Below, in pieces: positions 21,924-33,763 of a stretch of DNA of 64,000 bases. The notes beneath the pieces are model-generated. The model saw only the letters and a program-made list of their open reading frames with translations. It was not told where the DNA came from and searched no databases. The position numbers and the translations under genes are program-made. How positions within the stretch are numbered: the first letter of the stretch is position 1; the number at the start of each line of letters is the position of its first letter. The stretch is from the NCBI GenBank assembly GCA_032871835.1, contig CM065295.1, positions 44,390,360-44,454,359 of the forward strand. Reading direction: 5' to 3'. This DNA comes from Dipteronia dyeriana. Lineage: Eukaryota > Streptophyta > Magnoliopsida > Sapindales > Sapindaceae.

Positions 21924-22034
21924 GAAGGGCAATTTTGTCCCAAAAGGGGAAAATTGGGTAAAAACAATAAAATTACTAATCTTTGGTAAAAACAATAAAC
22001 CCATTAATTTTTTGGCTACATTTGAAGTTCTCCC
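21924..22034 (-). repeat. MULE-like right terminal inverted repeat
   Basis: Inverted counterpart of 12578-12690; the outermost bases read GAAGTTCTCCC on +, then TATATATATA. Confidence 0.7.
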
Positions 22035-22087
22035 TATATATATAATTGAACTTTTCAATCTTTTAAATCACGAAAGTTATCAAAATT

Positions 22088-22900
22088 TGTTGTATAAAAA
22101 ATTTATAAGACTTAAACGTCGTTGACAAAGAGGATAGAATTGCCAGGTGGACATCCGAATAAGCATTCAGAAAGTATCCTACAAGATATCACCAAAAAAG
22201 AGAAGCCCGAGTAAACAAGTATTGAACAAATCATACTCGGGATCAACTGACGTCATTCGCGACCAGCTAATATCATGTTCTACTCGGGACAAACATGAAG
22301 AAAACCGAATAAAGAAGCCCATCGTGTAACTCACGAGTCAAGAGTCGTTAAAATACGGGAAGATATTCATATCAAAGAAGAATTCCAAGAAGAATAGAAT
22401 ACCAAACAGAAAGGGTTCCAAATCAAGCAACAATTTTATTTCTTCAAAAAGACTACGATTTTATAAGGAAATAAGTCCTAACTGGACTACATCACTAGAG
22501 TCCCATTCGATCTCAATGCAAGTCTCTGAAATAGGAAATAAGACAGACTACTTTGAACAAGTAACCAATCATAGTTAAGAATAAAGATCTTTTATTACTT
22601 GTACAAAAAGGATTAGGGTTGTATGAACATATAAATAGACCCATAATATCGTCACAAAAGACATACAGAAAACATATAGAAAAATACAGAGAGAAAAAGA
22701 GAGATCGAGAGTTGTAAATCTTTTCAATAGTGGATTTTGGCTCGGTTGATTATTCAGCCACCCGTGGACGTTTCTCCGGTCATCGGAGTTTTACCACGTA
22801 AAACTTGCATCCTATTACTTTCTCCTTCTCTCTCTTTGAAATCACAGCTAAAATCCAATATTGTTGACTTTTCTCATACATCCAGAAAGCGACGTCAACA
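22088..22900 (+). repeat. G2 5' LTR (813 bp)
   Basis: TGTTGTATAA...GACGTCAACA. Relative to the 3' LTR it lacks ~74 bp of CTCGGG-containing repeat near 22250. A CATATAAATAGACCC TATA box lies at ~22628. Confidence 0.93.
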
Positions 22901-22920
22901 ATTGGAGCTAGAAGGAGGGG
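22901..22920 (+). other. G2 primer-binding site
   Basis: ATTGGAGCTAGAAGGAGG follows the LTR directly. It resembles the TTGGCGCTAGAAGGA primer sites seen in related elements, with a changed base. The tRNA partner was not assigned. Confidence 0.5.
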
Positions 22921-22946
22921 TTGAACCTCCGATTTAATTAAGAGTA

Positions 22947-24716
22947 ATGGTGGGAAGCAGAAACAGTCATGGGGATGTCTAAAAATCTCCAGATAATGTC
23001 CATATTGGCAGTAGTTCACGAGATCTTGCCGTAACCACTGAGAATCAACCAACATCCCTAGAAGGGATTCAACAGATCCCTCCGACCAACGAATACCTAA
23101 CATGACGCTTCTGCGAGGCGCTGCAACAGCTGGTGGCAGATGCAGCTAGGGAAGAAGTTGATTTACTGGTTACAGAAGAAGCGCAACCTCCTAACCTTCC
23201 ACCTACAAGGCTTTGTTCGGTTGTAGTGGAGAGATAACTAAATATGCCGGAAGCCGAAAGGAACTGTTCCAACTAATCATGCTGGACGTGAAACACCCGA
23301 AGAGGACCAACCACGCCATAAGCAAAACCATGATCAGATAGCCCGTGCAAGACACCGCAAACATGACCGACACAGGGATAGGTCGTAATCAGAAGATAGT
23401 GATCGACACCATCGTAAGCTTCATCACGGAACCATAAGCTTGTAAGAATCAACCCGTGAGACTCGACATCAAAGCGAAGAGCCAGAGAGAGGAATAACAG
23501 TCACTCGGCAGTTTAACCATCTTAGAAGTCCTGTGGGAGATAGAGATGTCGTAATTCAGAGCCTAACTCGAGAAGTCGAAAACAATAGGCGTCAAATGGA
23601 CGCACTGGTCAAACGTTATGGGTACAATGACTTATCTGACTAAGATTCTGACAGTCCATTCATTATGGACATCTTACGGACTTTATACCCAGAAAGATTC
23701 AGGATGTCGCACGTGGAGCAGTTTAAGAAGGATACAGACCCTAAAGAACACGTCAGATGCTATAAAAGTACTATGGCCCAGTATGCCCACAGCGATCCCT
23801 TACTATGCCTCAACTTTCCACAAACTCTAGGAGACACAGGCTCAAGATGATTCGGGAGATTACCTCCAGCGAGCATCAGAAGCTTCAGTGAACTAAGCAG
23901 GAGTTTCTCAAGACAATTTCGGAGCAACGTTCACAGGAAAAAATCAGTGGTTTACCTTTCTTTGATAAAACAAGGAAAAGATGAGTCGTTGAGGAAGTAT
24001 CTGGGGAGATTTGGCCAATCGATATCAAAAATCGGCAGTGCAAACGATGAAGCGATAATTGCTGCATTCATCAACAATCTACATAATGGACGACTATCTT
24101 TTGACCTAAGAAGAGCCCGTCTAACCAGATATTCAGATATGATGGACATGGCGGGAGGATATGCACTAGCCGAAGAAGAAGAGTTAGCACATGCATGGAG
24201 GAAAACCTGAAAAAGATGCCAAGTCTAAGGTACAGAACCAAAAGGGAAAACAAAAAGGAAACAACAAAGAAAAAAGCATGGCCTAGGGAAACGGGCGTAA
24301 TGCCGAACAGACCACGGAGAAATTTCGAGGTAGATATGCCAACTACATCCCTCTTCGGAAAAAGTATGAGGAAATCCTGGCCATACTAGAAGAGAAAAAT
24401 TTGGTAAAAGAGCCACGCCGACAGTCTCAGTTTGCTCGACGAGATACAATCAAATACTGCAGATTCCACAAGAAAACCGGTCGTGAGACTTCCAAATGTT
24501 ACCAGCTCAGAGATTACATAGAACCCTCATTTTGGAGGGACACCTTAAGGATGTAATCTTGAAAAGGGATGAGAAGTCAGAGACAAAGAAAGAGATCAGG
24601 GCCGATCACAGCTCTGGTCGAAATCGAAATCGAAATCAAAAGGCCAGCCCAGAGGCCAATGAAGTAAAACAAACAATCTTTGGAGGACCATCCACTGGGA
24701 GAAGTAACCGAGAGTG
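22947..24716 (+). pseudogene. G2 gag (decayed)
   Basis: The ATG at 22947 (MVGSRNSHGDV) begins a frame with several stops. The capsid-like retrotrans_gag domain is clear at ~23660-24210: MDILRTLYPERFRMSHVEQF, TDPKEHVRCYKSTMAQYAHS, LSLIKQGKDESLRKYLGRFG, AFINNLHNGRLSFDL and GGYALAEEEELAHA. A nucleocapsid-like KYCRFHKKTGRETSKCYQLR follows at ~24450-24520, as in Tat elements. Gag forms the virus-like particle that packages element RNA. Frame changes near 23830-23930 and 24210-24500 break it. Confidence 0.85.
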
Positions 24717-24819
24717 AACGCAGGAAATCAGAGAAGCAGTGGAAGCAAGACAGAACTTTGACGTGAACTCGGTCTAGCTAGACCCGAAAAAGGGTAAATG
24801 AAGGATAGGACCCAATAAT

Positions 24820-25471
24820 ATTCACAGAAGCTGACTCACATGGGGTCGATGTTCGGCCAAATGATGCCCTAGTCATAAGCATTAGGATTGGTCACCGGAA
24901 AGTCAGGAGAATCCTGATAGATAATGGAAGTTCGACAGACATTCTCTATGTAGTCGTCTGCGATCAACTAAGGTTGGACCGAAAGGATTTATAGCCTTTC
25001 CATACCCCACTCAGAGGATTTGGGTGAATTGAGGTCAGGTCTCTCGGGACGGTAAAGTTACCAGTAAAAATTAGAGCGGTACCTTGTCAGAGAACAGTAT
25101 TGCTCGATTCCGTGGTGCTAGACTTAGATAATTGGCCGTATAATGCATTGTTGGGTCTGCCATTCTTGAATAAAACTAAGGCCGTAACAGCCATGTATGC
25201 ATTGATGATCAAATTCTCGACCGAACAGAGGGTCGGTGTAGTCAAGAGGTCCCAAGAGATGGCCCGAAGAGCTAACCTGTTAGTATACAAAGACAAAAAT
25301 GTTGGTGAACAAGTATGCACTATAACGCAGCCGAGTCAGAATAAAGAGTCACTGTCATTCGAATTTGATCCAAGTGAAGATTCGAAGGAGTGTAAAAATG
25401 AACCGGTTGAAGAAATTATCTTGAAAGAAGATGAACCAGATAAGAAGATCAAGATCGGGGCCAATTTGTAA
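24820..25471 (+). pseudogene. G2 aspartic protease region
   Basis: Reads TEADSHGVDVRPNDALVIS, then the catalytic motif ILIDNGSSTDIL (catalytic Asp at 24920-24922; DNGSS replaces the usual DTGSS), then WPYNALLGLPFLNKTKAV and an ARRANLLVYK-type block. Stops near 24990 and 25026 disrupt it. The protease matures Gag-Pol. The 25100-25471 frame ends in a Glu/Lys-rich linker leading to RT. Confidence 0.85.
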
Positions 25472-26340
25472 GGAAAAGTCAAACAAGGCCTCACTGATCT
25501 GCTTAAAGAATACAAGGATGTGTTCGCCTGGAGTCATGAAGATATGGTCGGGATAGATGCCTGAATAATATCTCATCATCTCGCAGTAGACCCAAATGCA
25601 AAACCAGTGATACAAAAGAGAAGGTCATTCAATCTCGAGAGAAGTCAGGCAATCAAACAGGAAGTGGAGATGCTACTCGCTGTAGGGTCGATTAGAGAGA
25701 TCAACTACCCTTAATGGGTAGCTAATATAGTCCTCGTCCAAAAGAGAAATGGACAATGGAGAATGTGCGTAGATTTCACAGATTTGAATAAAGCATGCCC
25801 AAAAGATAGTTTTCTACTCCCAAGGATAGACCAACTGGTGGATGCTACATCCGGCCATGAATTACTCAGTTTCATGAATGCCTACTCGGGATATAACCAA
25901 ATCTGGATGAACAAGGCTGACGAAGAAAAGACAACGTTCACAACCGATCAGGGCTTGTACTGTTACACAGTGATCCCCTTTCGGATTAAAAATGCAGGGG
26001 CAACATATCAATGGCTGGTCAACAGAATTTTCGCATGACAAATAGGAAGAAACATGGAAGTATATATTGATGACATGCTAACCAAGAGCATCTCAGCAGA
26101 CAAGCATACCTCAGACCTGTGAGAGACATTTGATGTTTTTAAGAGATACCAAATGAAACTGAATCCGAACAAGTTTTATTTGGAGTTCCTTCAGGAAGGT
26201 TCCTGGGTTTCCAAGTTAACCAAAGAGGAATCGAAGTCAATCCTGAAAAGATCCAAGCCCTGCAGAAAATGACTTCACCAAGGAAACTAAAAGAAGTACA
26301 ACGTTTAACAGGATGTTTAGCTTCCTTGGGTAGATTCATC
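25472..26340 (+). pseudogene. G2 reverse transcriptase
   Basis: Motifs in order: LLKEYKDVFAWSHEDMVGID (25500), KRRSFNLERSQAIKQEVEML, RMCVDFTDLNKACPKDSF (25760-25815), MNAYSGYNQIWM, KTTFTTDQGLYCYTVIPF, NAGATYQWLVNRIF, and the catalytic YIDDM (26063-26077; usual form YVDDM). TKE / RKLKEVQRLTGCLASLGRFI follows. Several in-frame stops (25480, 25561, 25713, 26036) and a frameshift near 26200. RT copies element RNA into cDNA. Confidence 0.92.
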
Positions 26341-27290
26341 TCAAAGTCCATAAACAGATGCGTACCCTTTTTCAAGGTAATTAAAATAGGAAAAGGACTC
26401 GAATGGAACAAAGAGTGCGAGCAGGCATTCTTAAAGATCAAAAAGTACATAGGGCAGGCTCCTCTCCTTTCGAAACCACATGTGGGAGAGATACTCCATT
26501 TATACTTATCAATTACAGAACTAGCAGCAAGCTCAGTCCTAGTCAGAAAAGAAGATGGAGTATAGAAGCCAGTGTATTATACCAGCAAGACACTTTTACC
26601 CGCCAAGACCAGGTATTCACAGGCAGAAAAAATGGCCCTAGCATTGGTTTCAGCGGTAAAGAAGCTAATGCCATACTTTCAGGCTCATACAATCTAGATT
26701 CTCACCGAATGCTCAATGAAGCAATTTTTACAAAAGCTAGAGATTTCAGGAAGACTAACCAAATGGGCAATCGAGCTAAGTGAATTCAATAACCACTACG
26801 TTCCTAGAACATCTCTCAAAGGACAAGCAGTGGCAGATTTTATAGCAGAGTTCACAGAATCGAACCTGGAAGCAAAAAAGATGTTGGGTAAAAATTTCCC
26901 ATGAAAATTATATATTGATGGCTCTTCAAACACCTACGGTAGCTGGGCGGGGATCATAGTATGCACTCCAGAAGGAGATGATGTGGAATGTGCCATGAGG
27001 TTTGACTTCAAAGCAACCAATAATTAAGCTGAGTACGAGGCGCTACTAGCTGGACTCAGAGTCTGAATAGTTCTCGGGGAAGATGAAGTCGAGATATTTA
27101 GAGATTCACAGATAGTTGTCAGCCAAGTCCTAGATGAATACCAAGCCAGGGATGAATGCATAATAGTCTATCGTGACATTGCAAGACAGCTCCTCCAGAA
27201 ATTCAAAGAATATAGGATTGCCCAGATCCCCAGGGAGAAGAATGAAAAGGCAGACGCTTTGTCCAAACTAACATCAGCAACAACCATAAT
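26341..27290 (+). pseudogene. G2 RNase H region
   Basis: The connection domain WNKECEQAFLKIKKYIGQAP (26404 on) and LYLSITELAASSVLVRKEDG are followed by a second RNase H fold: YIDGSSNTYGSWAGIIV (26911 on), AEYEALLAGLRV (~27029) and IPREKNEKADALSKL (~27230). Two RNase H-like domains fit the Tat architecture. Stops and frame changes are scattered through it. Confidence 0.85.
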
Positions 27291-28500
27291 TAGGCCAAAA
27301 ACTATTCTTGCACATCTCCTCAAACCGAGCACAGCTAAGCCAAAAAACTTTGAAATTTCAGAAATCCGGACATCGTCAGACCATTGGATGACCCAGCTGA
27401 AAGGGTTCCTGGAAGAAGTCGTGCTCCCGAAAGATCCCCTTCAAGCAAAACGTATCAGGTATCGTTCAGCAAGGTACACATTAGTCAAAGGAGAACTATA
27501 TAGAAGGGGTCCCGAGCGCTTCAAAGATATGTGTCAGAGGAAGATGCATGTCAGATATTACAGGAAATCCACAGGGGAGTTTACGGAAACCATACTGGGG
27601 GTAAAAGTTTAGCACACAAGGTACTCAGGCCAGGTTATTATTGGCCTATTTTATTCTCAGATGCACAACGATGTTCAGAGAGTTGCAATACTTGACAAGG
27701 GATTGCTAATGATATCTGACAACCCTCTGAACAACTCAGAAACCTCACATCCCCATGGCCATTTGCCATTTGGGGTTTGGATTTAATCGGCCCAATGCCA
27801 GTTGGGATAAGGGGTGGAGCGAAGTATGCCATAGTAGCCGTTGACTATTTCACGAAGTGAGCAGAAGCTGAAGCATTAGTGCATATCACATAAGCAAATA
27901 CTATCATCACTGATAACGGCACCCAGTTTCGATAGCCTGAAATTCAGACAGCTGTGCAAGGAGTACCAACTTGCTAATTACTATGCCCCACCTGCCCATC
28001 CTTAAACAAATGGGCAGGCTGAAGCAGTAAACAAAATCATCAAGCATACACTCAAAGCAAAGCTGGATGCCAAGAAAGGAAGTTGGGTTGAGAAGCTTCC
28101 CAAAGTATTATGGGTGTATAAAACGTTAACAGGAGAGACTCCATTCACTTTAGCGTTTGGAACAGAAGCTGTTATCCCTATAGAAATGTCATATGCATCA
28201 CCCCAGGTCAGGCTATATAATGAATATCAGAATGTTGATATGCTGTTACAAAGTCTAGATGAACTAGAAGAGAAAAGGGAGAAGCCCAAAGTATGAAATA
28301 TGGCATATCAGCAAAGAGTAGCTTGCCACTACCACTCTCATGTTCGGGTCAGGAAATTAAAACTAGGAGACCTTGTCCTTAGGAAGGTGTCATTGAATAC
28401 AAAAAATAAAGTTACAGGTTCCCTGGCTGATAAGTGGGAAGGCCCGTAAAAAATTGAAGGAATAGCTGGCCATGGAGCATATTGGATTGCTTGACCCAAT
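27291..28500 (+). pseudogene. G2 integrase
   Basis: 27259-27612 encodes the linker and the start of the zinc-binding part (LVKGELYRRGPERFKDMC). The core is recognisable in pieces: TDNGTQF at ~27908-27930, then TNGQAEAVNKIIKHTLKAKL (~28008-28068), followed by WVEKLPKVLWVYKTLTGETP and FTLAFGTEAVIPIEM. The C-terminal LRVRKLKLGDLVLRKVSLNT-like block (~28345-28400) and WEGP end it. Frameshifts and stops in the DDE core make it non-functional. Confidence 0.9.
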
Positions 28501-29039
28501 TGAGGGTTTTACCCCGACCATGCAATGCCCAATATTTGAAAATTTTCTATCCTTAAATTATTTTTTGTTTTCCTTTCTAGTTAAGACAATTTACGTCAGA
28601 TCAAATATTAGCTTTGGAATTTAAATCTTTGTTGGTTTTGCAGTTATAAATAAAAATCAAACTAGGGATTTCTGAAAAATAAAGCATATGATAATAAGAA
28701 CATATGAAAGACGAGCATGATAATAAGAACAAGCAAATAGAAGCTTGAATGAGCATGCCAGATGAGCAAGGTCAATTGACCTTAGCAAAAAGGCAAACCC
28801 GATGCACCAGATTCTGAAGAAAGGCTCGGGACGCTATCGGAATTTTTTTTGGTGAAATACGTAACTGTGTTAAGCGGTTCGAAAAGCTTAATGATTCGGC
28901 AAACCCTTGCACAGAAAAACTGGAGAGACGTCCTCGGTAATATGCAAGGACTCAAACATATAATCATGGTGAGCCTTGATGTAATGTTTGGGTAGCAACC
29001 GAGTATGAAACACAAGTATAAATCTACTTGCCTGTTTTA
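28501..29039. other. G2 post-pol spacer
   Basis: AT-rich, non-coding DNA following the pol end, with short local repeats (GATAATAAGAACA, 28690-28735). Nothing else recognised. Confidence 0.4.
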
Positions 29040-29295
29040 AGATGACCCGGTTAATAATATTAGCCTGTTTAATAAGATACTTGGTGTTAAAAATTATTCG
29101 GGTAACAAAACAAGTTTAATAAGATACTTGGTGAAGTTACCCGAACATCAGAAATGACCAGTTTAATAAGATACTTGGCATAAAGATTGCAATAGCCAGT
29201 TTAATAGGATACTTGGCATAAATTTCAACAGCCGGTTTAATAAGATACTCGGTAACAATAGAATCAAGTTAAAGAAGATACTCGGTGAAATTCCT
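29040..29295 (+). repeat. Short tandem repeat (GTTTAATAAGATACTTGG, ~6 units)
   Basis: Units at ~29070, 29115, 29160, 29198, 29234 and 29268, 36-45 bp apart, the last ones diverged to GATACTCGG. It occupies the same post-pol position as the array at 4731-5210 in G1, with unrelated sequence. Confidence 0.85.
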
Positions 29296-29429
29296 AGAGC
29301 AATGAATCAGATCAAACCACTCAGTTTTCAGAATTACAGTTAACTCAGAATTTCATTAATAATCTTTACAAAGAATTGTTACAAAGAATCGTTATAAAGA
29401 ATCTTTACAAATATGAAATTTCTACAAAA

Positions 29430-32371
29430 TAAATCAAGGTGTTAGGAGGATTTAGAACTTTTGCCGATGCTCGGGTCGGGCATTATTTAGTATTTGCAGA
29501 GCAGATTTTCATTGGAAGGCCAAGCAATCATATCAACCGAATCTTCCATCCGTTTACTATAATCTTCTATCGGGATCGGTCCGACATCAGGCACCACACC
29601 TTCCACGACCGACTTCTGACTGGCATAAAAGGTAGAGAGGGAGTGCTCGGATGGAACCTCCAAATGCATGGGATGGGGCTCTTTGCCTCGACTACGGCAA
29701 TAAGCTTTCCACTTCTTCATCTGAGTCTGAAGAGATTCTAGGGATCGATCCACGTGATTCTTGATCGATAGCTCCCAGTTGGTTCAGGCTTTTTCAGTTG
29801 CCCGATTCTTGACCTTAAAAAACTCGCCAGCTGAAACTAGCCCTCATTGAAATTCTCGAAGAAGAAGTGCATCATAAGCAGGGGATCTTTTAAAATGGCC
29901 AACCCACTGGACTTCGAGTTCCAACCTAGCCTCTTTGGATAGGGACTCGACTGTCAAAGCTTGGCGTTCCAAGTCCTCGATCTTTTGTTCATATGCCGAC
30001 TTAGACTGCTCCGCTTCCTACTCGGCCTTAAGCATTGATTTTTGGGCAGAAGACAACAAGTTTTGAAGTGACATAGCCTTCACCTTTGCCAAAGAAGCTC
30101 TTTCCTCAACCTCTTTCCTCAACCTCTTTCCTCAACCTCTACTTGTTTCGCCAAAAAGTGGTCGGCAAACACTTAGGCAGAGCCCACCTTCTTCTGATAA
30201 GCAGATTCAACCCGAGCACGACTATCGTCACTTTCTTTCAGTTGAGCCTCAAGACGCTTTATTCGATCGGCTTGATGTTGTTGTGTCTGAACAAGCACAG
30301 CGAACTCGGCCACCATCTATAAGGAAACGAAATTAAAAATCTAGCAAGAAAGATGATAAAAGTTGGGAATAACTTACATAGGATGCGCCGTTAAAAATTT
30401 TCTGAAGACGACTAGTCAAAGATACATCCCTAAGGTGGCTCCAGTGATCATCCCCGATGAAAGCCCGACCGGATGACATCGCCCTGAGCATATCTTAGGG
30501 AGAATGATAGGAAGGACCTCCCGAAGATTCAGCCCTTAGATCTTCAACCTCGGATGGGAAAGAGCCCCTGATCGGTTCCGAAGTCTCTGCACCAACCGAT
30601 GCTTCAATATCAACGCTCGGGGGATTCTCAGCTCTAGTGTTTTCACCACAGGAGTCGATGAATGAAACCACCTGAGAAACCTTATGAGGGCGAGCGGGAG
30701 AATCGACTGCCTTCATTTTCTCAGCGCGAGAGTGATAAAAGCCGAGATCATCTGAGGGATTTCCCTTAACAACATCCCGAAAGGATTCAAAAAAGTCGGG
30801 ATCTATATTTACTTGTCCCTCAAGGGTTTTACTTCCATCACCAGTATGCGTCTGCTCTGTAGGGCCCATAATCGGGTAGCTTGATCCACTAGGCCCCTCA
30901 CCAAGACGGCCACTCTACCTCCCTCTGTCTTCAGGCAACTCCTAAATATGGCCACTCGGGCCATTTGACTCCCATATAGTCGGCCGGATGACTTCCTTAA
31001 AGACACTTTTGAGAACCTGCTCATCAGCCTCATCAGGGTCCTCATCTGACTCAGATGGGGCGATGCCCTCTTCACTCTGATGAGAAGCCTATTTTTGGCT
31101 CACTTGGAGGATTGACTTCACTTGACGAGCTTGAATGTCGCAGACGATGTCCGATTCATACACTTTACAGAAAAAGGGGAATCACGTCAGAATTTAAAAA
31201 AAAAATGGTACAAAGATCACTTACAACTCCTGCGACAGCTTGAAATCTGGCTAAAGAAGCGGAGTTCTATCATCTTCTTCTCATTGAAAAGATAGGTCCT
31301 GCTCCTTTTCTTTAGAGTGTGAACTGCTGCACGAGCATGTTTGGTCAGCTCAATATCGCTGAATTCATGTTTTTTCTTGTTCCATACTTCGGGGAACAGA
31401 AAAAACAGGAAACTTTTAACACTCTCCGAGGTTCCCCAACCGAAATAGTGACTTCGAGACCTAGGTTTTCTCCGTAAAAAACCAATTGTTCTTCCAGTAC
31501 CTGTTGGACGATGGAAATCCCCATGCAAAGCCATTCTTTATGATGTCATCAGAGGTGTCAACTCCCCGATTCACTTTTGTCCCCTCGGGGACCCAGCAAT
31601 CTGGCGGGTTAGACATGAGGAAATAAGTCCCTATCTTACCAGACTGCCTTAGCGTGTAGAAATTCCTTATTTCACTTGGGGAAGGCGGCGACAGGTTCAT
31701 TCAGCTCCACATATGCCACATGCATGTCAAGATCTTGTAGCTATTGGGGCCAATTTAGCAAGAGCGATCCCTGCTACAGCCAGAAACCAGGCAATGAAAG
31801 GTTGAAGAGGAAGAGTAACGCCACAACAGAGCATGAACCCATAGATTGCCACCATGCCCGGGGGAGGGTTCCATGTAGCTCTATCACCAGCAGGAATCAG
31901 AGTAACTGAATTATCCAAGTCGAATTGGGCACGATATTTCTCTATCTCATCTACCCAGACCACATTCAGTTCGGCATCAAACCCACTCGGGCGATCAACA
32001 GAAAAAGAGAGAGATTCTCTGAACTCCTTTTCGACTTCCATCTCATTAATAATCTACTCCCTGATCTGGACGCTGCCCAAGTTGTTCTTATGGACTTCAC
32101 TTTTACTTTGATGTTTTCTCATCCTTGATCGAAGTGGTACCCTGTGATTAGAAACGACAGATTCAGAACTAGATGAATCAGAATCAGAACTGGATATAGA
32201 ACTAAAACGGACGTCAAGGTAAAGCCCAGAAATGTCAACTTCTAAAAAAAGAGGTTCATCCGGGGGTATTTCCCCCAACAATCTTTGAGGGCAAGATACT
32301 AGTTGAAAATCCCCACAATCAAGCGCTTCGAGAGCTATAGTAAAAAGTCGATGACGGGAAGTCGGATTCAT
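29430..32371 (-). pseudogene. G2 antisense ORF (Tat-type 'putative gypsy type transposon' protein)
   Basis: Minus strand from ATG 32371: MNPTSRHRLFTIALEALDC, a Ser-rich part, then at 32041-31727 the conserved core VWVDEIEKYRAQFDL, SVTLIPAGDRATWNPPPGMV, AIYGFMLCCGVTLPLQPFIA, which I recognise as the domain often named 'putative gypsy type transposon'. Next come NFYTLRQSGKIGTYFLMSN and GFAWGFPSSNRYWKNNWFF (31700-31461), then acidic and coiled-coil-like parts, ending MDRSLESLQTQMKKWKAYCR (29753-29487). Frame changes may be introns or decay. Product function unknown; it is transcribed opposite to gag-pol. Confidence 0.75.
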
Positions 32372-32866
32372 TAAAACTAACCTTGAATGAAGAAACCTGA
32401 TGCAAAATCTTCAACGGAAAATAGGGATTTTCTGTGTAAAGAAATCTGGGCTAGAAAATTTATGGTTTGAGTCTGAGAATGAACCAACACAACTTCTTTC
32501 AATGGAGAATTTAAAGGAGTAATAGCACGAAACCCTAGGATCTTGTGGCAGGAAAAATCAAAGACAGATCTAACGATGTATGCGGTGCACTAAGAGACGC
32601 GTAGGTCGTTTCTCATAAATGGCATCGAGAAATGAAGTGGTAGAGGACACGTGTTAAGTGAAGAATTGGCCAAGGCCATCAGAAATCCAAAACATCGTAA
32701 TCATTGAGATCTTGCGTGAGGAAGAGGCAAATTGAATTTACATGGTTACCATTAAGACACGCCATTATGACAAGACATTTACCCTGGCATTAAAAGGATG
32801 AAGAATTTGAAGAAATGATTAAAATACTTTTGCCCGGAATGAAACCCTGTTCGGCAAAAATATTTT
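32372..32866. other. G2 spacer / upstream region of the antisense ORF
   Basis: No coding signal. If the antisense gene has its own promoter, it would lie here or in the 3' LTR. Confidence 0.4.
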
Positions 32867-32876
32867 AAGGGGGTAT
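32867..32876 (+). other. G2 polypurine tract
   Basis: AAGGGGGTAT immediately before the 3' LTR, the expected plus-strand primer position. Confidence 0.75.
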
Positions 32877-33763
32877 TGTTGTATATAAATTTTATTAGAC
32901 GTACACATTGTTGAAAAAAAGGATAGAATTGTCAGATGGACATTCGAATAAGCATTCAGAAAGTATTCTGTAAGACATCACCAAAGAACAGAAGCCCGAG
33001 TAAACAAGTATTGAACAAAACCTACTCGGGGTCAACTGACGTCATATACTACTCGGGGTCAGTTAATGATGCTCGGGGTTAGCTGATGACATGTTCTACT
33101 CGGGATCAGATGATATCATTCGGGACCAGCTAATATCATGTTCTACTCGGGACAAATATGAAGAAAACCGAATAAAGAAGCTCAGCGCGTAACTCACGAG
33201 TCAAGAGTCGTTAAAATACAAGAATATATTCATATCAAAGAAGAATTCCAAGAAGAATAGAATACTAAATAGAAAGGGTTCCCAATCAAGCAACAAATTT
33301 ATTTCATCAAAAAGACTACGCTTTTATAAGGAAATAAGTCCTAACTGGACTACATCACTAGAGTCCCATTTGATCTCAATACAAGTCTCCGAAATAGGAA
33401 AGAAGACAGACTACTTCGAACAAGTAACCAATCATAGTTAAATACAAAGATCTTTTATTACTTGTACAAAGAGGATTAGGGTTCTATGAACATATAAATA
33501 GACCCATAATATCGTCACAAAAGACATACAGAAAACATATAGAAAAATACAGAGAGAAAAAGAGAGATCGAGAGTTGTAAATCTTTTCAATAGTGGATTT
33601 TGGTTCGGTTGATTATTCAGCCACCAGTGGACGTTTCTCCGGTCATCGGAGTTTTACCACGTAAAACTTGCATCCTATCACTTTCTCCTTCTCTCTTTTT
33701 GAAATCACAGCTAAAATCCAATCTTGATGACTTTTCTCATACATCCAGAAATCGACGTCAACA
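32877..33763 (+). repeat. G2 3' LTR (887 bp)
   Basis: Same family as 22088-22900. The 74-bp length difference is explained by extra CTCGGG(G/A)TCAG-type repeat units at ~33045-33130. Confidence 0.93.

Larger units (their letters stand above)
12578..22034. mobile_element. Large MULE-like element with long terminal inverted repeats and inverted motif arrays
   Basis: Terminal inverted repeats of ~110 bp bound it: 12578-12690 and 21924-22034 share TTTATTGTTTTTACCCAA-, AAGATTAGT- and CCCTTCA-type blocks in inverted orientation. Long AT-rich TIRs suggest a Mutator-like element. A 9-bp target duplication could not be verified: the left flank is (TA)n(GA)n, the right flank TATATATATA. Inside are five arrays of a GTGTGTTTAATTG motif (three on the left, two reversed on the right), three copies of a ~200-bp first-exon-like module, a nested LTR fragment and a nested LINE tail. 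No transposase is recognised, so it is probably non-autonomous. Confidence 0.6.
22088..33763 (+). mobile_element. Complete Ty3/gypsy Tat-like retrotransposon G2 (11.7 kb)
   Basis: Two LTRs (22088-22900, 32877-33763) starting TGTTG and ending CAACA are flanked by the perfect 5-bp target duplication AAATT (22083-22087, 33764-33768). Internal order is primer site, gag, protease, RT, RNase H, integrase, a short tandem repeat, a long antisense ORF, a polypurine tract and the 3' LTR. That order and the DNGSS protease, YIDDM RT and antisense ORF fit Tat. Every ORF carries stops and frameshifts, so the copy is dead. Confidence 0.95.
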
